From contig CAZEON010000008.1 in assembly GCA_964513975.1 (NCBI GenBank), positions 1 through 27,404 of the forward strand: a stretch of 27,404 nucleotides of DNA. Reading direction: 5' to 3'. A program made the position numbers and the translations under genes. The DNA comes from CAZVBV01 sp964513975. Its GTDB lineage: Bacteria; Patescibacteriota; Gracilibacteria; UBA4473. Below the pieces are notes generated by a model that saw only the letters and a program-made list of their open reading frames with translations, had not been told where the DNA came from and made no database searches. This document shows, in pieces, positions 20,433 to 27,404 of this stretch (position 1 is the stretch's first letter; the number at the start of each line of letters is the position of its first letter).

Positions 20433-20507
20433 TTACTTGAGCCCTTCAATCTCCATAAAGCCCAACAAGATTCTAATACGGGGTTTGTCCAAATATTTCT
20501 CTTCCAT
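20433..20507 (-). pseudogene. Possible gene remnant, 24 codons
   Basis: On the minus strand an ATG-started frame reads MEEKYLDKPRIRILLGFMEI and stops four codons later. The composition is protein-like, but it is too short to be convincing. It may be the truncated head of a gene cut when the fic segment arrived, or chance. Confidence 0.25.
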
Positions 20508-20546
20508 AGTGAATAGGTCACATTTTTACCCTTTCTAAAAAATAGC

Positions 20547-20575
20547 TTTCATATTCCGCTATAATCTGCTATAGT
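20547..20575 (+). promoter_or_regulatory. Likely promoter of fic
   Basis: TTTCAT (20547-20552), a 17-base spacer and TATAGT (20570-20575) with the extended TGC before it. This gives a leader of about 17 bases to the ATG at 20599. Confidence 0.5.
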
Positions 20576-20598
20576 TAAAGTATCGAATTATAAAATAT

Positions 20599-21660
20599 AT
20601 GAATAACTTATTCAATCATCGATTTACGAGTATCCCTAATCATGTTTGGGAAAAAATAACTGAGATTGAAAATCTCAGAGGTCAGTGGATTACCGGGGCA
20701 AAACTTTCCCCACAAGTTTTGGGGCGATTAAAAAAATCAGTTCTTGTCACCTCAACAGGAGCTTCAACTCGAATTGAAGGTTCAAAACTTTCAGATGAAG
20801 ACGTAGAAAAACTAATGCAAGGCTTATCGGTGCAAAAATTTGCAGATAGGGATAAGCAAGAGATTCAGGGATATTACGAAATCCTTCAAAACATCTTTGA
20901 AAGCTGGAAACAAATATCCTTGAACGAAAGTGGTATCAAGCATTTGCATCGTCAGATGCTAAAATATGCGGAGAAAGATAAACTCCATCGAGGAGAATAT
21001 AAAAAGAAGGAAAACAAAGTTCACATGGTAAATGAACTTGGAGATTCTGTTGGAATTTTGTTTGATACAACAGATGCTTTCTTGACGCCAAAACAAATGC
21101 AAGAACTTGTGGAATGGACAAAAGAAGCTTTTGCCCAAAAGAGCTTTCACCCACTCCTAATCATTGGTCATTTTATTGTAGAATTTCTTCATATTCATCC
21201 TTTTGAAGATGGAAATGGAAGAGTTTCTCGAGTTTTAACAAATCTGCTTTTACTTCAACATGGATTTGACTATATGCCATATGTCTCTCATGAAAAATTG
21301 ATAGAAGATCATAAGGCTGAATACTATCTTTCTCTTCGGGAAAGCCAAAATACCCTCAGAAACAAAAAAAATCAGCAAGATATAATGTCTTGGATGGATT
21401 TTTTCTTAGACATAACGCTCAAACAGGCAACGGAGGCTTTAACACTTCTATCAAATGAAAATTTAGAGAAGTTACTGACCAGTAAGCAGTTAGCAGTTTG
21501 GGAATATATACAATCAGTGGAACAAACAAGTCCAAAAGAAATTTCAGAAAATACGGAGGTGCTATATGCGACGGTTCGTCAGGCACTTGAGAAACTGCTC
21601 AAACTTAAAAAAATTGAAAGACTCGGACAGGGACGAGGGACATTTTATAGGAAGATCTAA
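20599..21660 (+). CDS. Fic-domain protein (AMPylase-type) with N-terminal inhibitory helix
   Basis: A 353-residue protein. The Fic core has the full catalytic motif HPFEDGNGRVSR starting at His200, so transfer of AMP (or another phosphate-bearing group) to target hydroxyls is expected. An auto-inhibitory motif STRIEG (Ser56 to Glu60-Gly61) lies before the core, making this a class II Fic regulated within one chain rather than by a separate antitoxin. The C-terminal 80 residues form a winged-helix-like unit (SPKEISENTEVLYATVRQAL). Targets are unknown. It is flanked by two copies of the HD-gene 5' end and followed by restriction-modification genes, so it looks acquired. Confidence 0.93.
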   Translation: MNNLFNHRFTSIPNHVWEKITEIENLRGQWITGAKLSPQVLGRLKKSVLVTSTGASTRIEGSKLSDEDVEKLMQGLSVQKFADRDKQEIQGYYEILQNIFESWKQISLNESGIKHLHRQMLKYAEKDKLHRGEYKKKENKVHMVNELGDSVGILFDTTDAFLTPKQMQELVEWTKEAFAQKSFHPLLIIGHFIVEFLHIHPFEDGNGRVSRVLTNLLLLQHGFDYMPYVSHEKLIEDHKAEYYLSLRESQNTLRNKKNQQDIMSWMDFFLDITLKQATEALTLLSNENLEKLLTSKQLAVWEYIQSVEQTSPKEISENTEVLYATVRQALEKLLKLKKIERLGQGRGTFYRKI

Positions 21661-21708
21661 TCCTAAAAAACATGTCATTCATTACTCCCGAACAACTCGA
21701 ACTTTATC

Positions 21709-21784
21709 TTTAATTGATTGATGAATAATAGGGGGTAGCTTGGTTAAAGAGATTCATTGATTTTATAGTCTCAAAAGAGTGGGG
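21709..21784. repeat. Direct repeat, copy 2 (broken 5' end of the HD gene)
   Basis: This matches 20193-20267 and, on the minus strand, encodes MNLFNQATP, after which a 1-base insertion breaks the frame (then YYSSIN and stop). It is a dead fragment, not a gene. Confidence 0.85.
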
Positions 21785-21797
21785 GGATTGAGTTTCT

Positions 21798-21944
21798 TTA
21801 TCGAGCTAACTGTTTTTTCTCAGTTCTTGTTACCAATTCTTTTTGCATTTTATTTGCCTCTTTCACAACGAACCGCAAGACCTTTTTTTGGTCTTTGTTT
21901 TTCATTCCCACGAATTCGGAAACAGTTTGTATTTTAGGAACCAT
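21798..21944 (-). CDS. Small basic protein, 48 residues
   Basis: An ATG-started frame of 48 codons opening MVPKIQTVSEFVGMKNKDQ and continuing with KKVLRFVVKEANKMQKEL. It is Lys-rich and looks helical. It is divergent from the restriction-modification gene (start 22073) and lies between it and the broken HD fragment. No family recognised. A small regulator or antitoxin-like partner is possible but only by position. It fills most of the 412-base gap 21661-22072; I see no other gene there. Confidence 0.45.
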   Translation of the reverse strand: MVPKIQTVSEFVGMKNKDQKKVLRFVVKEANKMQKELVTRTEKKQLAR

Positions 21945-22072
21945 GATATTTACTTAATGCAGGTTCAGGGCTGTATCCTAAACCTTTTACCTCTTTGTAA
22001 AATTTAAACATGAGGATGTTTTGTACAAAAGGAAAATAGCAAAAAGCAAGAAAATTGGTAGTATTTGGGCTG

Positions 22073-25000
22073 ATGAGTTCAATACAAAATTACCTCGACA
22101 AAATAAAAGCGGAATTTGCTACGGGGAGAGCTCGTGAACATAGCTATCGTCCTGCATTAAAAGATCTTTTAGAAGCTGTTAATTCAAAAATATTGGCGAC
22201 TAATGAGCCTGCCCGTGAAAAATGTGGCGCTCCTGACTTTGTAATTACAGATAAAAACAACATTCCTCGTGGTTATATTGAAGCCAAGGATATTACAATT
22301 GGAATTTTAGATAAACCTGAAAATCAAAAACAGATTAAAAAGTACTTTGATGGAGAACTTGGATACAATTTTCTTCACACTGACAATTTAGAATTTCGAT
22401 TTTATCGTGATGGAGAACGAGTTGAAACTGTCGTCATTGGAAAACTAGAAAATAACACTCTTATAGAAAATCCAGAGAATTTTGAAAAACTTGAACAGCT
22501 TTTGAAAAACTTTTTAACCTTTCATGGGCAAACAATCAGTTCTTCTAAAAGACTTTCAAAACTCATGGCAGGGAAAGCTCGAATCATTCGAGATATGATT
22601 TTAGGAGCTTTGGAAGATAGTGAGAACTGTACAAGTGAACTGCGTGGACAATATGAAACTCTTCGGAAGGTGTTAATGCATAATATGAAAGTATCAGAGT
22701 TTGCGGATGTGTATGCCCAGACTATTACCTATGGACTTTTCGCAGCTCGATTACATGATCCAACATTACCAACTTTTGATAGAGATGAAGCTGCACGACT
22801 TCTTCCTAAATCGAATCCGTTTTTACAGAAATTTTTTCAAACACTTCGAGATGACATTGATCCACGAATTGAATGGATTGTGGATGATCTGATTGAGGTT
22901 TTTAAAGCCTGTAATGTTTGTAAAATTCTAGATAATTATGGAAAATCTACACGAAAAAATGATCCTGTTGTTCACTTTTATGAAGACTTTCTAGCTGATT
23001 ATGATCCCAAACTTCGAAAAGCTCGAGGAGTTTGGTACACCCCTGAACCTATTGTTGATTTTATCGTGCGAGGAGTAGATGAAATCCTCAAAACGGAGTT
23101 CGAACTAGAAGAAGGTCTTGCTGATAAATCAAAAATTAAGATTAAGGTCAAAACACAAACACATGACCAGAGAACCAAGGAGAAAGTAAAAATGATGGAA
23201 AAAGAAGTCCATCGGGTACAAGTCTTAGATCCTGCAACAGGAACTGGAACTTTCCTTGCCCAAGTGATCAAGCAAGTCCACAGTCATTATGAGAATATGC
23301 CAGCATTGTGGAGTGAGTATGTCAAAAAAGATCTCATTCCTCGAGTGCATGGATTTGAAATTTTGATGGCAAGTTATGCGATGGCACATATGAAATTAGA
23401 TCTCTTACTTAAAGAACTAGGGCATAAAAGTACGAGCAATGAAAGACTTGGAGTTTATCTCACAAATAGTCTTGAAGAGGCACACCCAGACACCAATACA
23501 TTATTTAGTTCATGGCTCAGCGAAGAAGCTAGTGAAGCAAATAACATTAAACAAGACACCCCAGTTATGTGTATAATCGGGAATCCTCCATATAGTGGAG
23601 AATCCTCTAATAAAGGCGATTGGATATTAGAACGAATGGAATCTTACAAGAAAGAGCCTGGAGGAAAGCAAAAACTTCAAGAAAGAAATAGTAAATGGAT
23701 AAATGATGACTATGTAAAATTCATTCGTCTAGGTGAAGATTTTATAGCTCGAAATAGCGAAGGTGTTTTGGCATTTATCACAAATCACGGTTATTTAGAT
23801 AATCCGACCTTTCGTGGTATGAGATGGCATTTACTGAATACTTTTGACAAAATATACGTAATAGATTTACATGGAAGTTCAAAGAAGAAAGAAATTAGTC
23901 CTGATGGATCCAAAGATGAGAATGTTTTTGATATTACAACAGGTGTCAGCTTAATCTTTGGGATAAAAAAGAAAGAAAGAACTTCAAAATTAGCCCAAGT
24001 CTATCACTCTGAACTTTGGGGAAAACGGGGCAGTAAATATGAACAGTTAAGTGAAAATGATATAAATTCCATAAAATGGAAGAAGTTGGAGAATAAAGCT
24101 CCTTACTATTTCTTTGTACCTAAAAACTATAAAACACAAAAGAAATATAATGATGGATTTAAGCTCAATACAATTTTTAAGACCAATTGCATGGGATTCC
24201 AGACTCACAGAGATGCATTAGTCATTGATTTTACTGAAGCAGAACTTTTAAAAAAAATTACTTATTTCAAATCAAGTGAAAACACAAAGGAGCAAATAGT
24301 TAATTTTTTAAAAATAAAAGAAGTTGGGGCATGGAATATAGAGAAAGCAAAAAATTCTATTAACTCAATGAATGACTGGAAGAAGCCAATTAAACTTTGT
24401 GACTATCGAGCTTTTGATAAGAGATATATATATTTTGACGATACTGTTGTTGATAGAAGAAGAACTCAAATAGTAGATCACATTGAGAACAAAAATAACT
24501 TATGTTTGCTTAGCTCAAAGCAACAGTCTATTCTTGGATTTAGGCATGTGTTTTGTTCTAAATTGCCAGCTAACGATTGTGTTTTATCGACCAAAAGTAG
24601 AGAAGGAAATCAGATATTCCCTTTGTATAAATACAAATCAAAAAATAGTAAAAATGAATTATTTAAAGAAGATGAAATAGAAAAAATAATAAACTTAGAT
24701 TCTGATATTGTCTTAAAAATAGCAAATAATCTTCATTTGCGACCAAGTTGGATAACAAAAATAGCTCAAGCTGTGAAAAAAGGAGAAGACCCTCATTTGG
24801 TAGAAAATTTAGAGATTTTTACTCCTGAAGATCTCTTTGACTACATTTACGCAGTTCTCCATAGTCCTAAATACCGAGAAACCTACAAAGAATTTCTCAA
24901 AATTGATTTCCCCCGGATTCCGTATCCCACTGATACAGATAATTTCTGGAAACTTGTAGAACTCGGTCGGAAAATTAGAGAACTTCATTTGCTAGAATCC

Positions 25001-25303
25001 CCATTACTCAGTGCTAGTAAAAATATTCGATTCGATGGTGGGAGTGACTTAACTGTAGAAAAACCTAAATATAATACTGAAACTCAGCGAGTTTATATTA
25101 ATGACTCCGTTTACTTCGAAGGAGTAGATGGAATAGCATGGAATTTTCATATTGGAGGATATCAACCTGCTCAAAAATGGCTTAAAGATCGCAAAGGTCG
25201 TCAGTTATCGGTCGATGATGTAAAACATTACGCACAGATGATTGTGGCGATGCATGAGACGAATAGATTGATGGGAGAGATTGATAATGTAATTGAGATT
25301 TAG
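22073..25303 (+). CDS. Single-chain Type ISP-like restriction-modification enzyme lacking a helicase
   Basis: A 1076-residue protein from the ATG at 22073 (an upstream in-frame TTG at 22055 is less likely). The N-terminus (about 1-150) looks like a PD-(D/E)xK nuclease: PDFVITD with Asp55, then YIEAKD with Glu70 and Lys72. A helical spacer leads to an N6-adenine methyltransferase with motif I VLDPATGTGTFL (about 384-395) and motif IV GNPPYSG (about 503-509). The long variable part (about 560-900), with lower GC and many ATA/TTA codons, should be the target-recognition region. Residues about 915-985 (YIYAVLHSPKYRETYKEFL, FPRIPYPTD, FWKLVELGRKIRELHLLE) match the Type ISP C-terminal domain. Classical Type ISP enzymes (LlaGI-like, about 1570 residues) also carry a superfamily 2 helicase, which is absent here, so DNA cutting may work as in Type IIG enzymes. 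rhuM follows 24 bases later. Confidence 0.88.
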   Translation: MSSIQNYLDKIKAEFATGRAREHSYRPALKDLLEAVNSKILATNEPAREKCGAPDFVITDKNNIPRGYIEAKDITIGILDKPENQKQIKKYFDGELGYNFLHTDNLEFRFYRDGERVETVVIGKLENNTLIENPENFEKLEQLLKNFLTFHGQTISSSKRLSKLMAGKARIIRDMILGALEDSENCTSELRGQYETLRKVLMHNMKVSEFADVYAQTITYGLFAARLHDPTLPTFDRDEAARLLPKSNPFLQKFFQTLRDDIDPRIEWIVDDLIEVFKACNVCKILDNYGKSTRKNDPVVHFYEDFLADYDPKLRKARGVWYTPEPIVDFIVRGVDEILKTEFELEEGLADKSKIKIKVKTQTHDQRTKEKVKMMEKEVHRVQVLDPATGTGTFLAQVIKQVHSHYENMPALWSEYVKKDLIPRVHGFEILMASYAMAHMKLDLLLKELGHKSTSNERLGVYLTNSLEEAHPDTNTLFSSWLSEEASEANNIKQDTPVMCIIGNPPYSGESSNKGDWILERMESYKKEPGGKQKLQERNSKWINDDYVKFIRLGEDFIARNSEGVLAFITNHGYLDNPTFRGMRWHLLNTFDKIYVIDLHGSSKKKEISPDGSKDENVFDITTGVSLIFGIKKKERTSKLAQVYHSELWGKRGSKYEQLSENDINSIKWKKLENKAPYYFFVPKNYKTQKKYNDGFKLNTIFKTNCMGFQTHRDALVIDFTEAELLKKITYFKSSENTKEQIVNFLKIKEVGAWNIEKAKNSINSMNDWKKPIKLCDYRAFDKRYIYFDDTVVDRRRTQIVDHIENKNNLCLLSSKQQSILGFRHVFCSKLPANDCVLSTKSREGNQIFPLYKYKSKNSKNELFKEDEIEKIINLDSDIVLKIANNLHLRPSWITKIAQAVKKGEDPHLVENLEIFTPEDLFDYIYAVLHSPKYRETYKEFLKIDFPRIPYPTDTDNFWKLVELGRKIRELHLLESPLLSASKNIRFDGGSDLTVEKPKYNTETQRVYINDSVYFEGVDGIAWNFHIGGYQPAQKWLKDRKGRQLSVDDVKHYAQMIVAMHETNRLMGEIDNVIEI

Positions 25304-25327
25304 AGAAATCGTTTTTAATTTAAAATT

Positions 25328-26350
25328 ATGCAAACCATAAAAAAACTCCCCGATAACGAACTTATTTTTTTCCAATCACAAGACGGAAAAATCCATATGG
25401 AAGTCATGTATGCAGAAGAAAATATTTGGCTGAACCAAAAGGCGATGGCTGAACTTTTTAATTGCTCTCTCGATAATATTTCGCTCCATCTAAAAAATAT
25501 TTATAAAGAAGACGAACTAGACGAAAAAGCAACTTCCGAGGATTCCTCGATAGTTCAAAAAGAAGGAAACAGAGAAGTAAAAAGGGAAATCCAATTTTAT
25601 AATTTAGAGGCGATTATTTCTGTTGGATACCGAGTAAATTCTGATCGAGGACGAGAATTTCGAGTCTGGGCAATTGAAATTTTGAAAAAATATATACACA
25701 AAGGATTTGCCATAGATAATAATCGGATGAAATACGGATCTCGATTTAGTACTCGTTATTTTGACGAGCTGTATGAAGAAATACGAGATATTCGAACGAG
25801 CGAACGAATGATGTATCAGAAAATAACGGATATTTATGCCACTTCTTTCGATTATTCTCCTCATGCTCCGGAAACAAAACAATTTTTTGCTACCGTGCAA
25901 AACAAACTTCATTTTGCTATTACAGGGCATACTGCCGCGGAAATTATTCACAAAAGAGCCGATAGTAAAAAAGAAAAAATGGGACTCACCAGTTGGAGGA
26001 AATCTCCTGATGGAAAAATCATGCCGAGTGATGTGGCAATCGCTAAAAATTACCTCAATAAAAAAGAGTTAAAAAATTTAGACCGAATTGGAAACATGTA
26101 TTTGGATTATGCAGAACTCCAAGTTTCTAGTAGGAAATTGATGAAAATGAAAGATTGGAAAGAAAAATTAAATGTTTTTTTGAAATTCACAGAACAAGAG
26201 ATTTTAAAAAATGCAGGCGAAATTTCTCATGAAGTGGCTGAAGAATTAGCTTTCGAAGAATATGAAAAATACAAGCTCATTCAAGACGAAAAATATATTT
26301 CTAATTTTGATCAAGAAATGCAAGAAATTTTAAAAATGAAAAGAAAATAA
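25328..26350 (+). CDS. rhuM: RhuM family protein
   Basis: A 340-residue protein of usual RhuM length. The N-terminal part has IWLNQKAMAELFNCSLDNIS (about 34-53), a helix-turn-helix-like segment, then FYNLEAIISVGYRVNSDRG and REFRVWAIEILKKYI (about 90-125), the family core. The C-terminal half is helical and charged (GHTAAEIIHKRADSKKEKMG, LTSWRKSPDGKIMPSDV). RhuM was named for an effect in Salmonella, but its biochemical role is not established; homologues are frequent next to restriction-modification and toxin genes. It starts 24 bases after the RM gene and ends at an intrinsic terminator, so both are probably cotranscribed. Confidence 0.88.
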   Translation: MQTIKKLPDNELIFFQSQDGKIHMEVMYAEENIWLNQKAMAELFNCSLDNISLHLKNIYKEDELDEKATSEDSSIVQKEGNREVKREIQFYNLEAIISVGYRVNSDRGREFRVWAIEILKKYIHKGFAIDNNRMKYGSRFSTRYFDELYEEIRDIRTSERMMYQKITDIYATSFDYSPHAPETKQFFATVQNKLHFAITGHTAAEIIHKRADSKKEKMGLTSWRKSPDGKIMPSDVAIAKNYLNKKELKNLDRIGNMYLDYAELQVSSRKLMKMKDWKEKLNVFLKFTEQEILKNAGEISHEVAEELAFEEYEKYKLIQDEKYISNFDQEMQEILKMKRK

Positions 26351-26373
26351 TTAATCAGTACTAACAACTTCTA

Positions 26374-26400
26374 CCCTTTATGCTGTTTAAAGGGCTTTTT
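26374..26400 (+). terminator. Intrinsic terminator after rhuM
   Basis: CCCTTTA (26374-26380), a 7-base loop, TAAAGGG (26388-26394), then C and five T. It lies 24 bases after the rhuM stop. Confidence 0.7.
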
Positions 26401-26491
26401 AGAGCTTAAATACACAAAATATTCCAATGCCCTGTCCACTATAGTGAACGGGACATTGGGCGGTATTAGTGTACTGTCTGGCGGAGTGTAT

Positions 26492-26603
26492 GGGAGCTTA
26501 TCAGGAACTCGATTCTTTGAAAAACTTTTCGGCAAAAGGTGTCTTTGTGTTATACAAACCATCCTCATTTTCAGATTGAGCTGATTTGTTTTGATTTAGT
26601 TTG
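26492..26603. repeat. ~112-bp direct repeat, copy A
   Basis: It begins GGGAGCTTATCAGGAACTCG and matches 27031-27142 in the same orientation at roughly 85-90 percent. On the minus strand both copies can be read in one frame to a stop, and an indel between them is 3 bases. Weaker likeness extends about 15 bases further upstream. Confidence 0.88.
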
Positions 26604-26641
26604 AACAGCAATGGTGGAGAGTGTGGGATTAATCTGCACAT
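26501..26641 (-). pseudogene. Short frame carrying a repeated C-terminal peptide (46 codons)
   Basis: On the minus strand an ATG overlapping the last codons of the 26629-26943 gene opens a 46-codon frame ending with LYNTKTPFAEKFFKESSS and a stop. The second repeat copy reads LYNTKIPFAEKFFRESSS and also stops at that point. Most differences are conservative, so the repeat may derive from the 3' end of a real gene. Whether this frame is translated is unknown. Confidence 0.3.
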
Positions 26642-26943
26642 TCGTTTTTTATATCTATTTTTAATTCATCAATCCAAGTCTTTACTGATTTTTCATTATT
26701 ATCTTCCATATTATTTTCAATAGATCGAAGCGTTGAACGAATTGTTGCATTTAATTCCCCATCTCGAAACACATCATTCCCGTGTATCAACTTAAAAATA
26801 ATGGCTATTGTTTCAATATTTCTCTTGTCAGGAAACCACTCTTCAATTTCTAAAACATCTTCTACTTTCTTTATAATTGATTCAAGAACTTCTTTTCGAC
26901 TCATTTCTAAGCCCCAAAACGGATTTTTATATTCTTTAGCCAT
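26629..26943 (-). CDS. Hypothetical acidic protein, 104 residues
   Basis: An acidic, helical protein opening MAKEYKNPFWGLEMSRKEVL, with VEDVLEIEEWFPDKRNIETI and a C-terminal VKTWIDELKIDIKNECAD. There is no membrane segment or signal peptide, and I recognise no family. It lies between two copies of a direct repeat and between rhuM and tRNA-Ser, in what looks like an acquired island, so a defence- or element-related role is conceivable but unproven. No Shine-Dalgarno sequence precedes its ATG. Confidence 0.6.
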   Translation of the reverse strand: MAKEYKNPFWGLEMSRKEVLESIIKKVEDVLEIEEWFPDKRNIETIAIIFKLIHGNDVFRDGELNATIRSTLRSIENNMEDNNEKSVKTWIDELKIDIKNECAD

Positions 26944-27030
26944 AATTTTTGCGAGTTAAAACACTCTACTATTTAGCATGAATTACTAAAGAATACAAAT
27001 CATTTAATTGGTCCAAACTGGTGGATCTTT

Positions 27031-27142
27031 GGGAGCTTATTAGGAACTCGATTCTCTAAAAAACTTTTCGGCAAAAGGTATCTTTGTGTTATACAAACCA
27101 TTCTCATTTTCAGACTGGGGTGATTTATATTTCGGTTTGAAA
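27031..27142. repeat. ~112-bp direct repeat, copy B, beside tRNA-Ser
   Basis: It begins GGGAGCTTATTAGGAACTCG and ends about 10 bases from the 3' end of the tRNA-Ser gene. Together with copy A it brackets the 104-residue gene. The rest of the gap 26944-27030 shows nothing recognisable. Confidence 0.88.
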
Positions 27143-27152
27143 TAATTTTTTT

Positions 27153-27242
27153 TGGCGGAGAGAGAGGGATTCGAACCCTCGGTACGATTGCTCGTACAAC
27201 ACCTTAGCAGGGTGCCCCATTCGACCGCTCTGGCATCTCTCC
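27153..27242 (-). tRNA. tRNA-Ser (anticodon GCU)
   Basis: A 90-nt class II tRNA with encoded CCA. Acceptor GGAGAGA/TCTCTCC, anticodon stem GCACC/GGTGT, loop CTGCTAA with anticodon GCT, long variable arm GTACGA-GCAA-TCGTAC, T-arm GAGGG-TTCGAAT-CCCTC, discriminator G. It reads AGC and AGU. Its 3' end faces the accessory island, a common integration site. Confidence 0.95.
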
Positions 27243-27309
27243 GTTCGTCAGCATGGACTTTATTGGGCTTGTTCTTCAAACGTCGCCCTTATTTCGTCAT
27301 ACTTCCTCC

Positions 27310-27334
27310 CCCCTAAAAACTTTGTTTTTTGGGG
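27310..27334. other. Hairpin upstream of tRNA-Ser; rest of the window end shows no gene
   Basis: CCCCTAAAAAC, a 3-base loop and GTTTTTTGGGG pair with one mismatch. There is no adjoining T-run outside the stem. No gene or recognised signal was seen in 27243-27404. Confidence 0.45.
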
Positions 27335-27404
27335 ACCCCAGTATAACTTACTCGTCTTCCTGCGGTAAGAATCGCTTGTGTGCGAACCACAGAATTCCGA
27401 AATA

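Noticed and set aside
22055..22072. Upstream TTG start for the RM protein
   Set aside because: It adds six residues without support; the ATG at 22073 gives the more usual MSSIQNYLDKI opening.
27040..27279. 79-codon minus-strand frame
   Set aside because: Its middle (EGSNPSLSA) is the tRNA-Ser gene read as protein; only its tail, within the repeat, may have coding history.

Overview
The window looks like a chromosomal segment of a bacterium of the Patescibacteria (Candidate Phyla Radiation) type, perhaps Peregrinibacteria-like. This placement is an inference from gene content and style: S-layer-homology surface proteins, many lineage-specific proteins, AT-rich codon use, almost no Shine-Dalgarno sequences, and several sigma-70-type promoters lying right against the start codon. 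TGA is used as an ordinary stop (rluB, recX), so the UGA-glycine code of Gracilibacteria does not apply.

Layout. Positions 39-757 (minus) hold three tandem small membrane proteins. Positions 945-8047 (plus) hold an exported SLH-RlpA-CAP cell-wall protein, an exported FnIII/Ig-like protein with a C-terminal anchor, an RluB/RsuA-type pseudouridine synthase, a YebC regulator and a large basic protein of unknown function. It meets tail to tail a minus-strand gene (8044-9081) for an unusual fusion of a four-helix voltage-sensor domain with a bacterial PH (DUF304-type) domain and no ion pore. Positions 9404-11678 form a heat-shock unit: a promoter overlapped by a CIRCE operator, a 73-residue single-pass membrane protein and dnaK, bracketed by two 38-bp perfect palindromes that share a 26-bp core. 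A cupin gene follows, then a ~380-nt minus-strand candidate structured RNA with its own promoter and terminator, a membrane-anchored cupredoxin-like protein and recX.

Positions 13886-20240 (minus) form the housekeeping block: purM with a short HPF/RaiA ribosome hibernation factor, then purF, a Wzz-like two-pass membrane protein and a GIY-YIG protein closely spaced, an ArsP-type permease, tRNA-Thr and an HD-domain protein. PurF (step 1) and PurM (AIR synthesis) are both de novo purine enzymes; the other purine genes are not here.

Positions about 20300-27150 look like an accessory island: Fic, a 48-residue ORF, a single-chain Type ISP-like restriction-modification protein without an evident helicase, RhuM and an unknown 104-residue protein, ending at tRNA-Ser(GCU). 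Two local duplications mark the island: a frameshifted copy of the 5' end of the HD gene on the far side of fic, and a ~112-bp direct repeat around the 104-residue gene, next to the tRNA. A family of small hairpin repeats (stem changes compensated on both sides) is scattered over the window and in two places supplies coding sequence. No rRNA operon, CRISPR array or transposase gene was seen.
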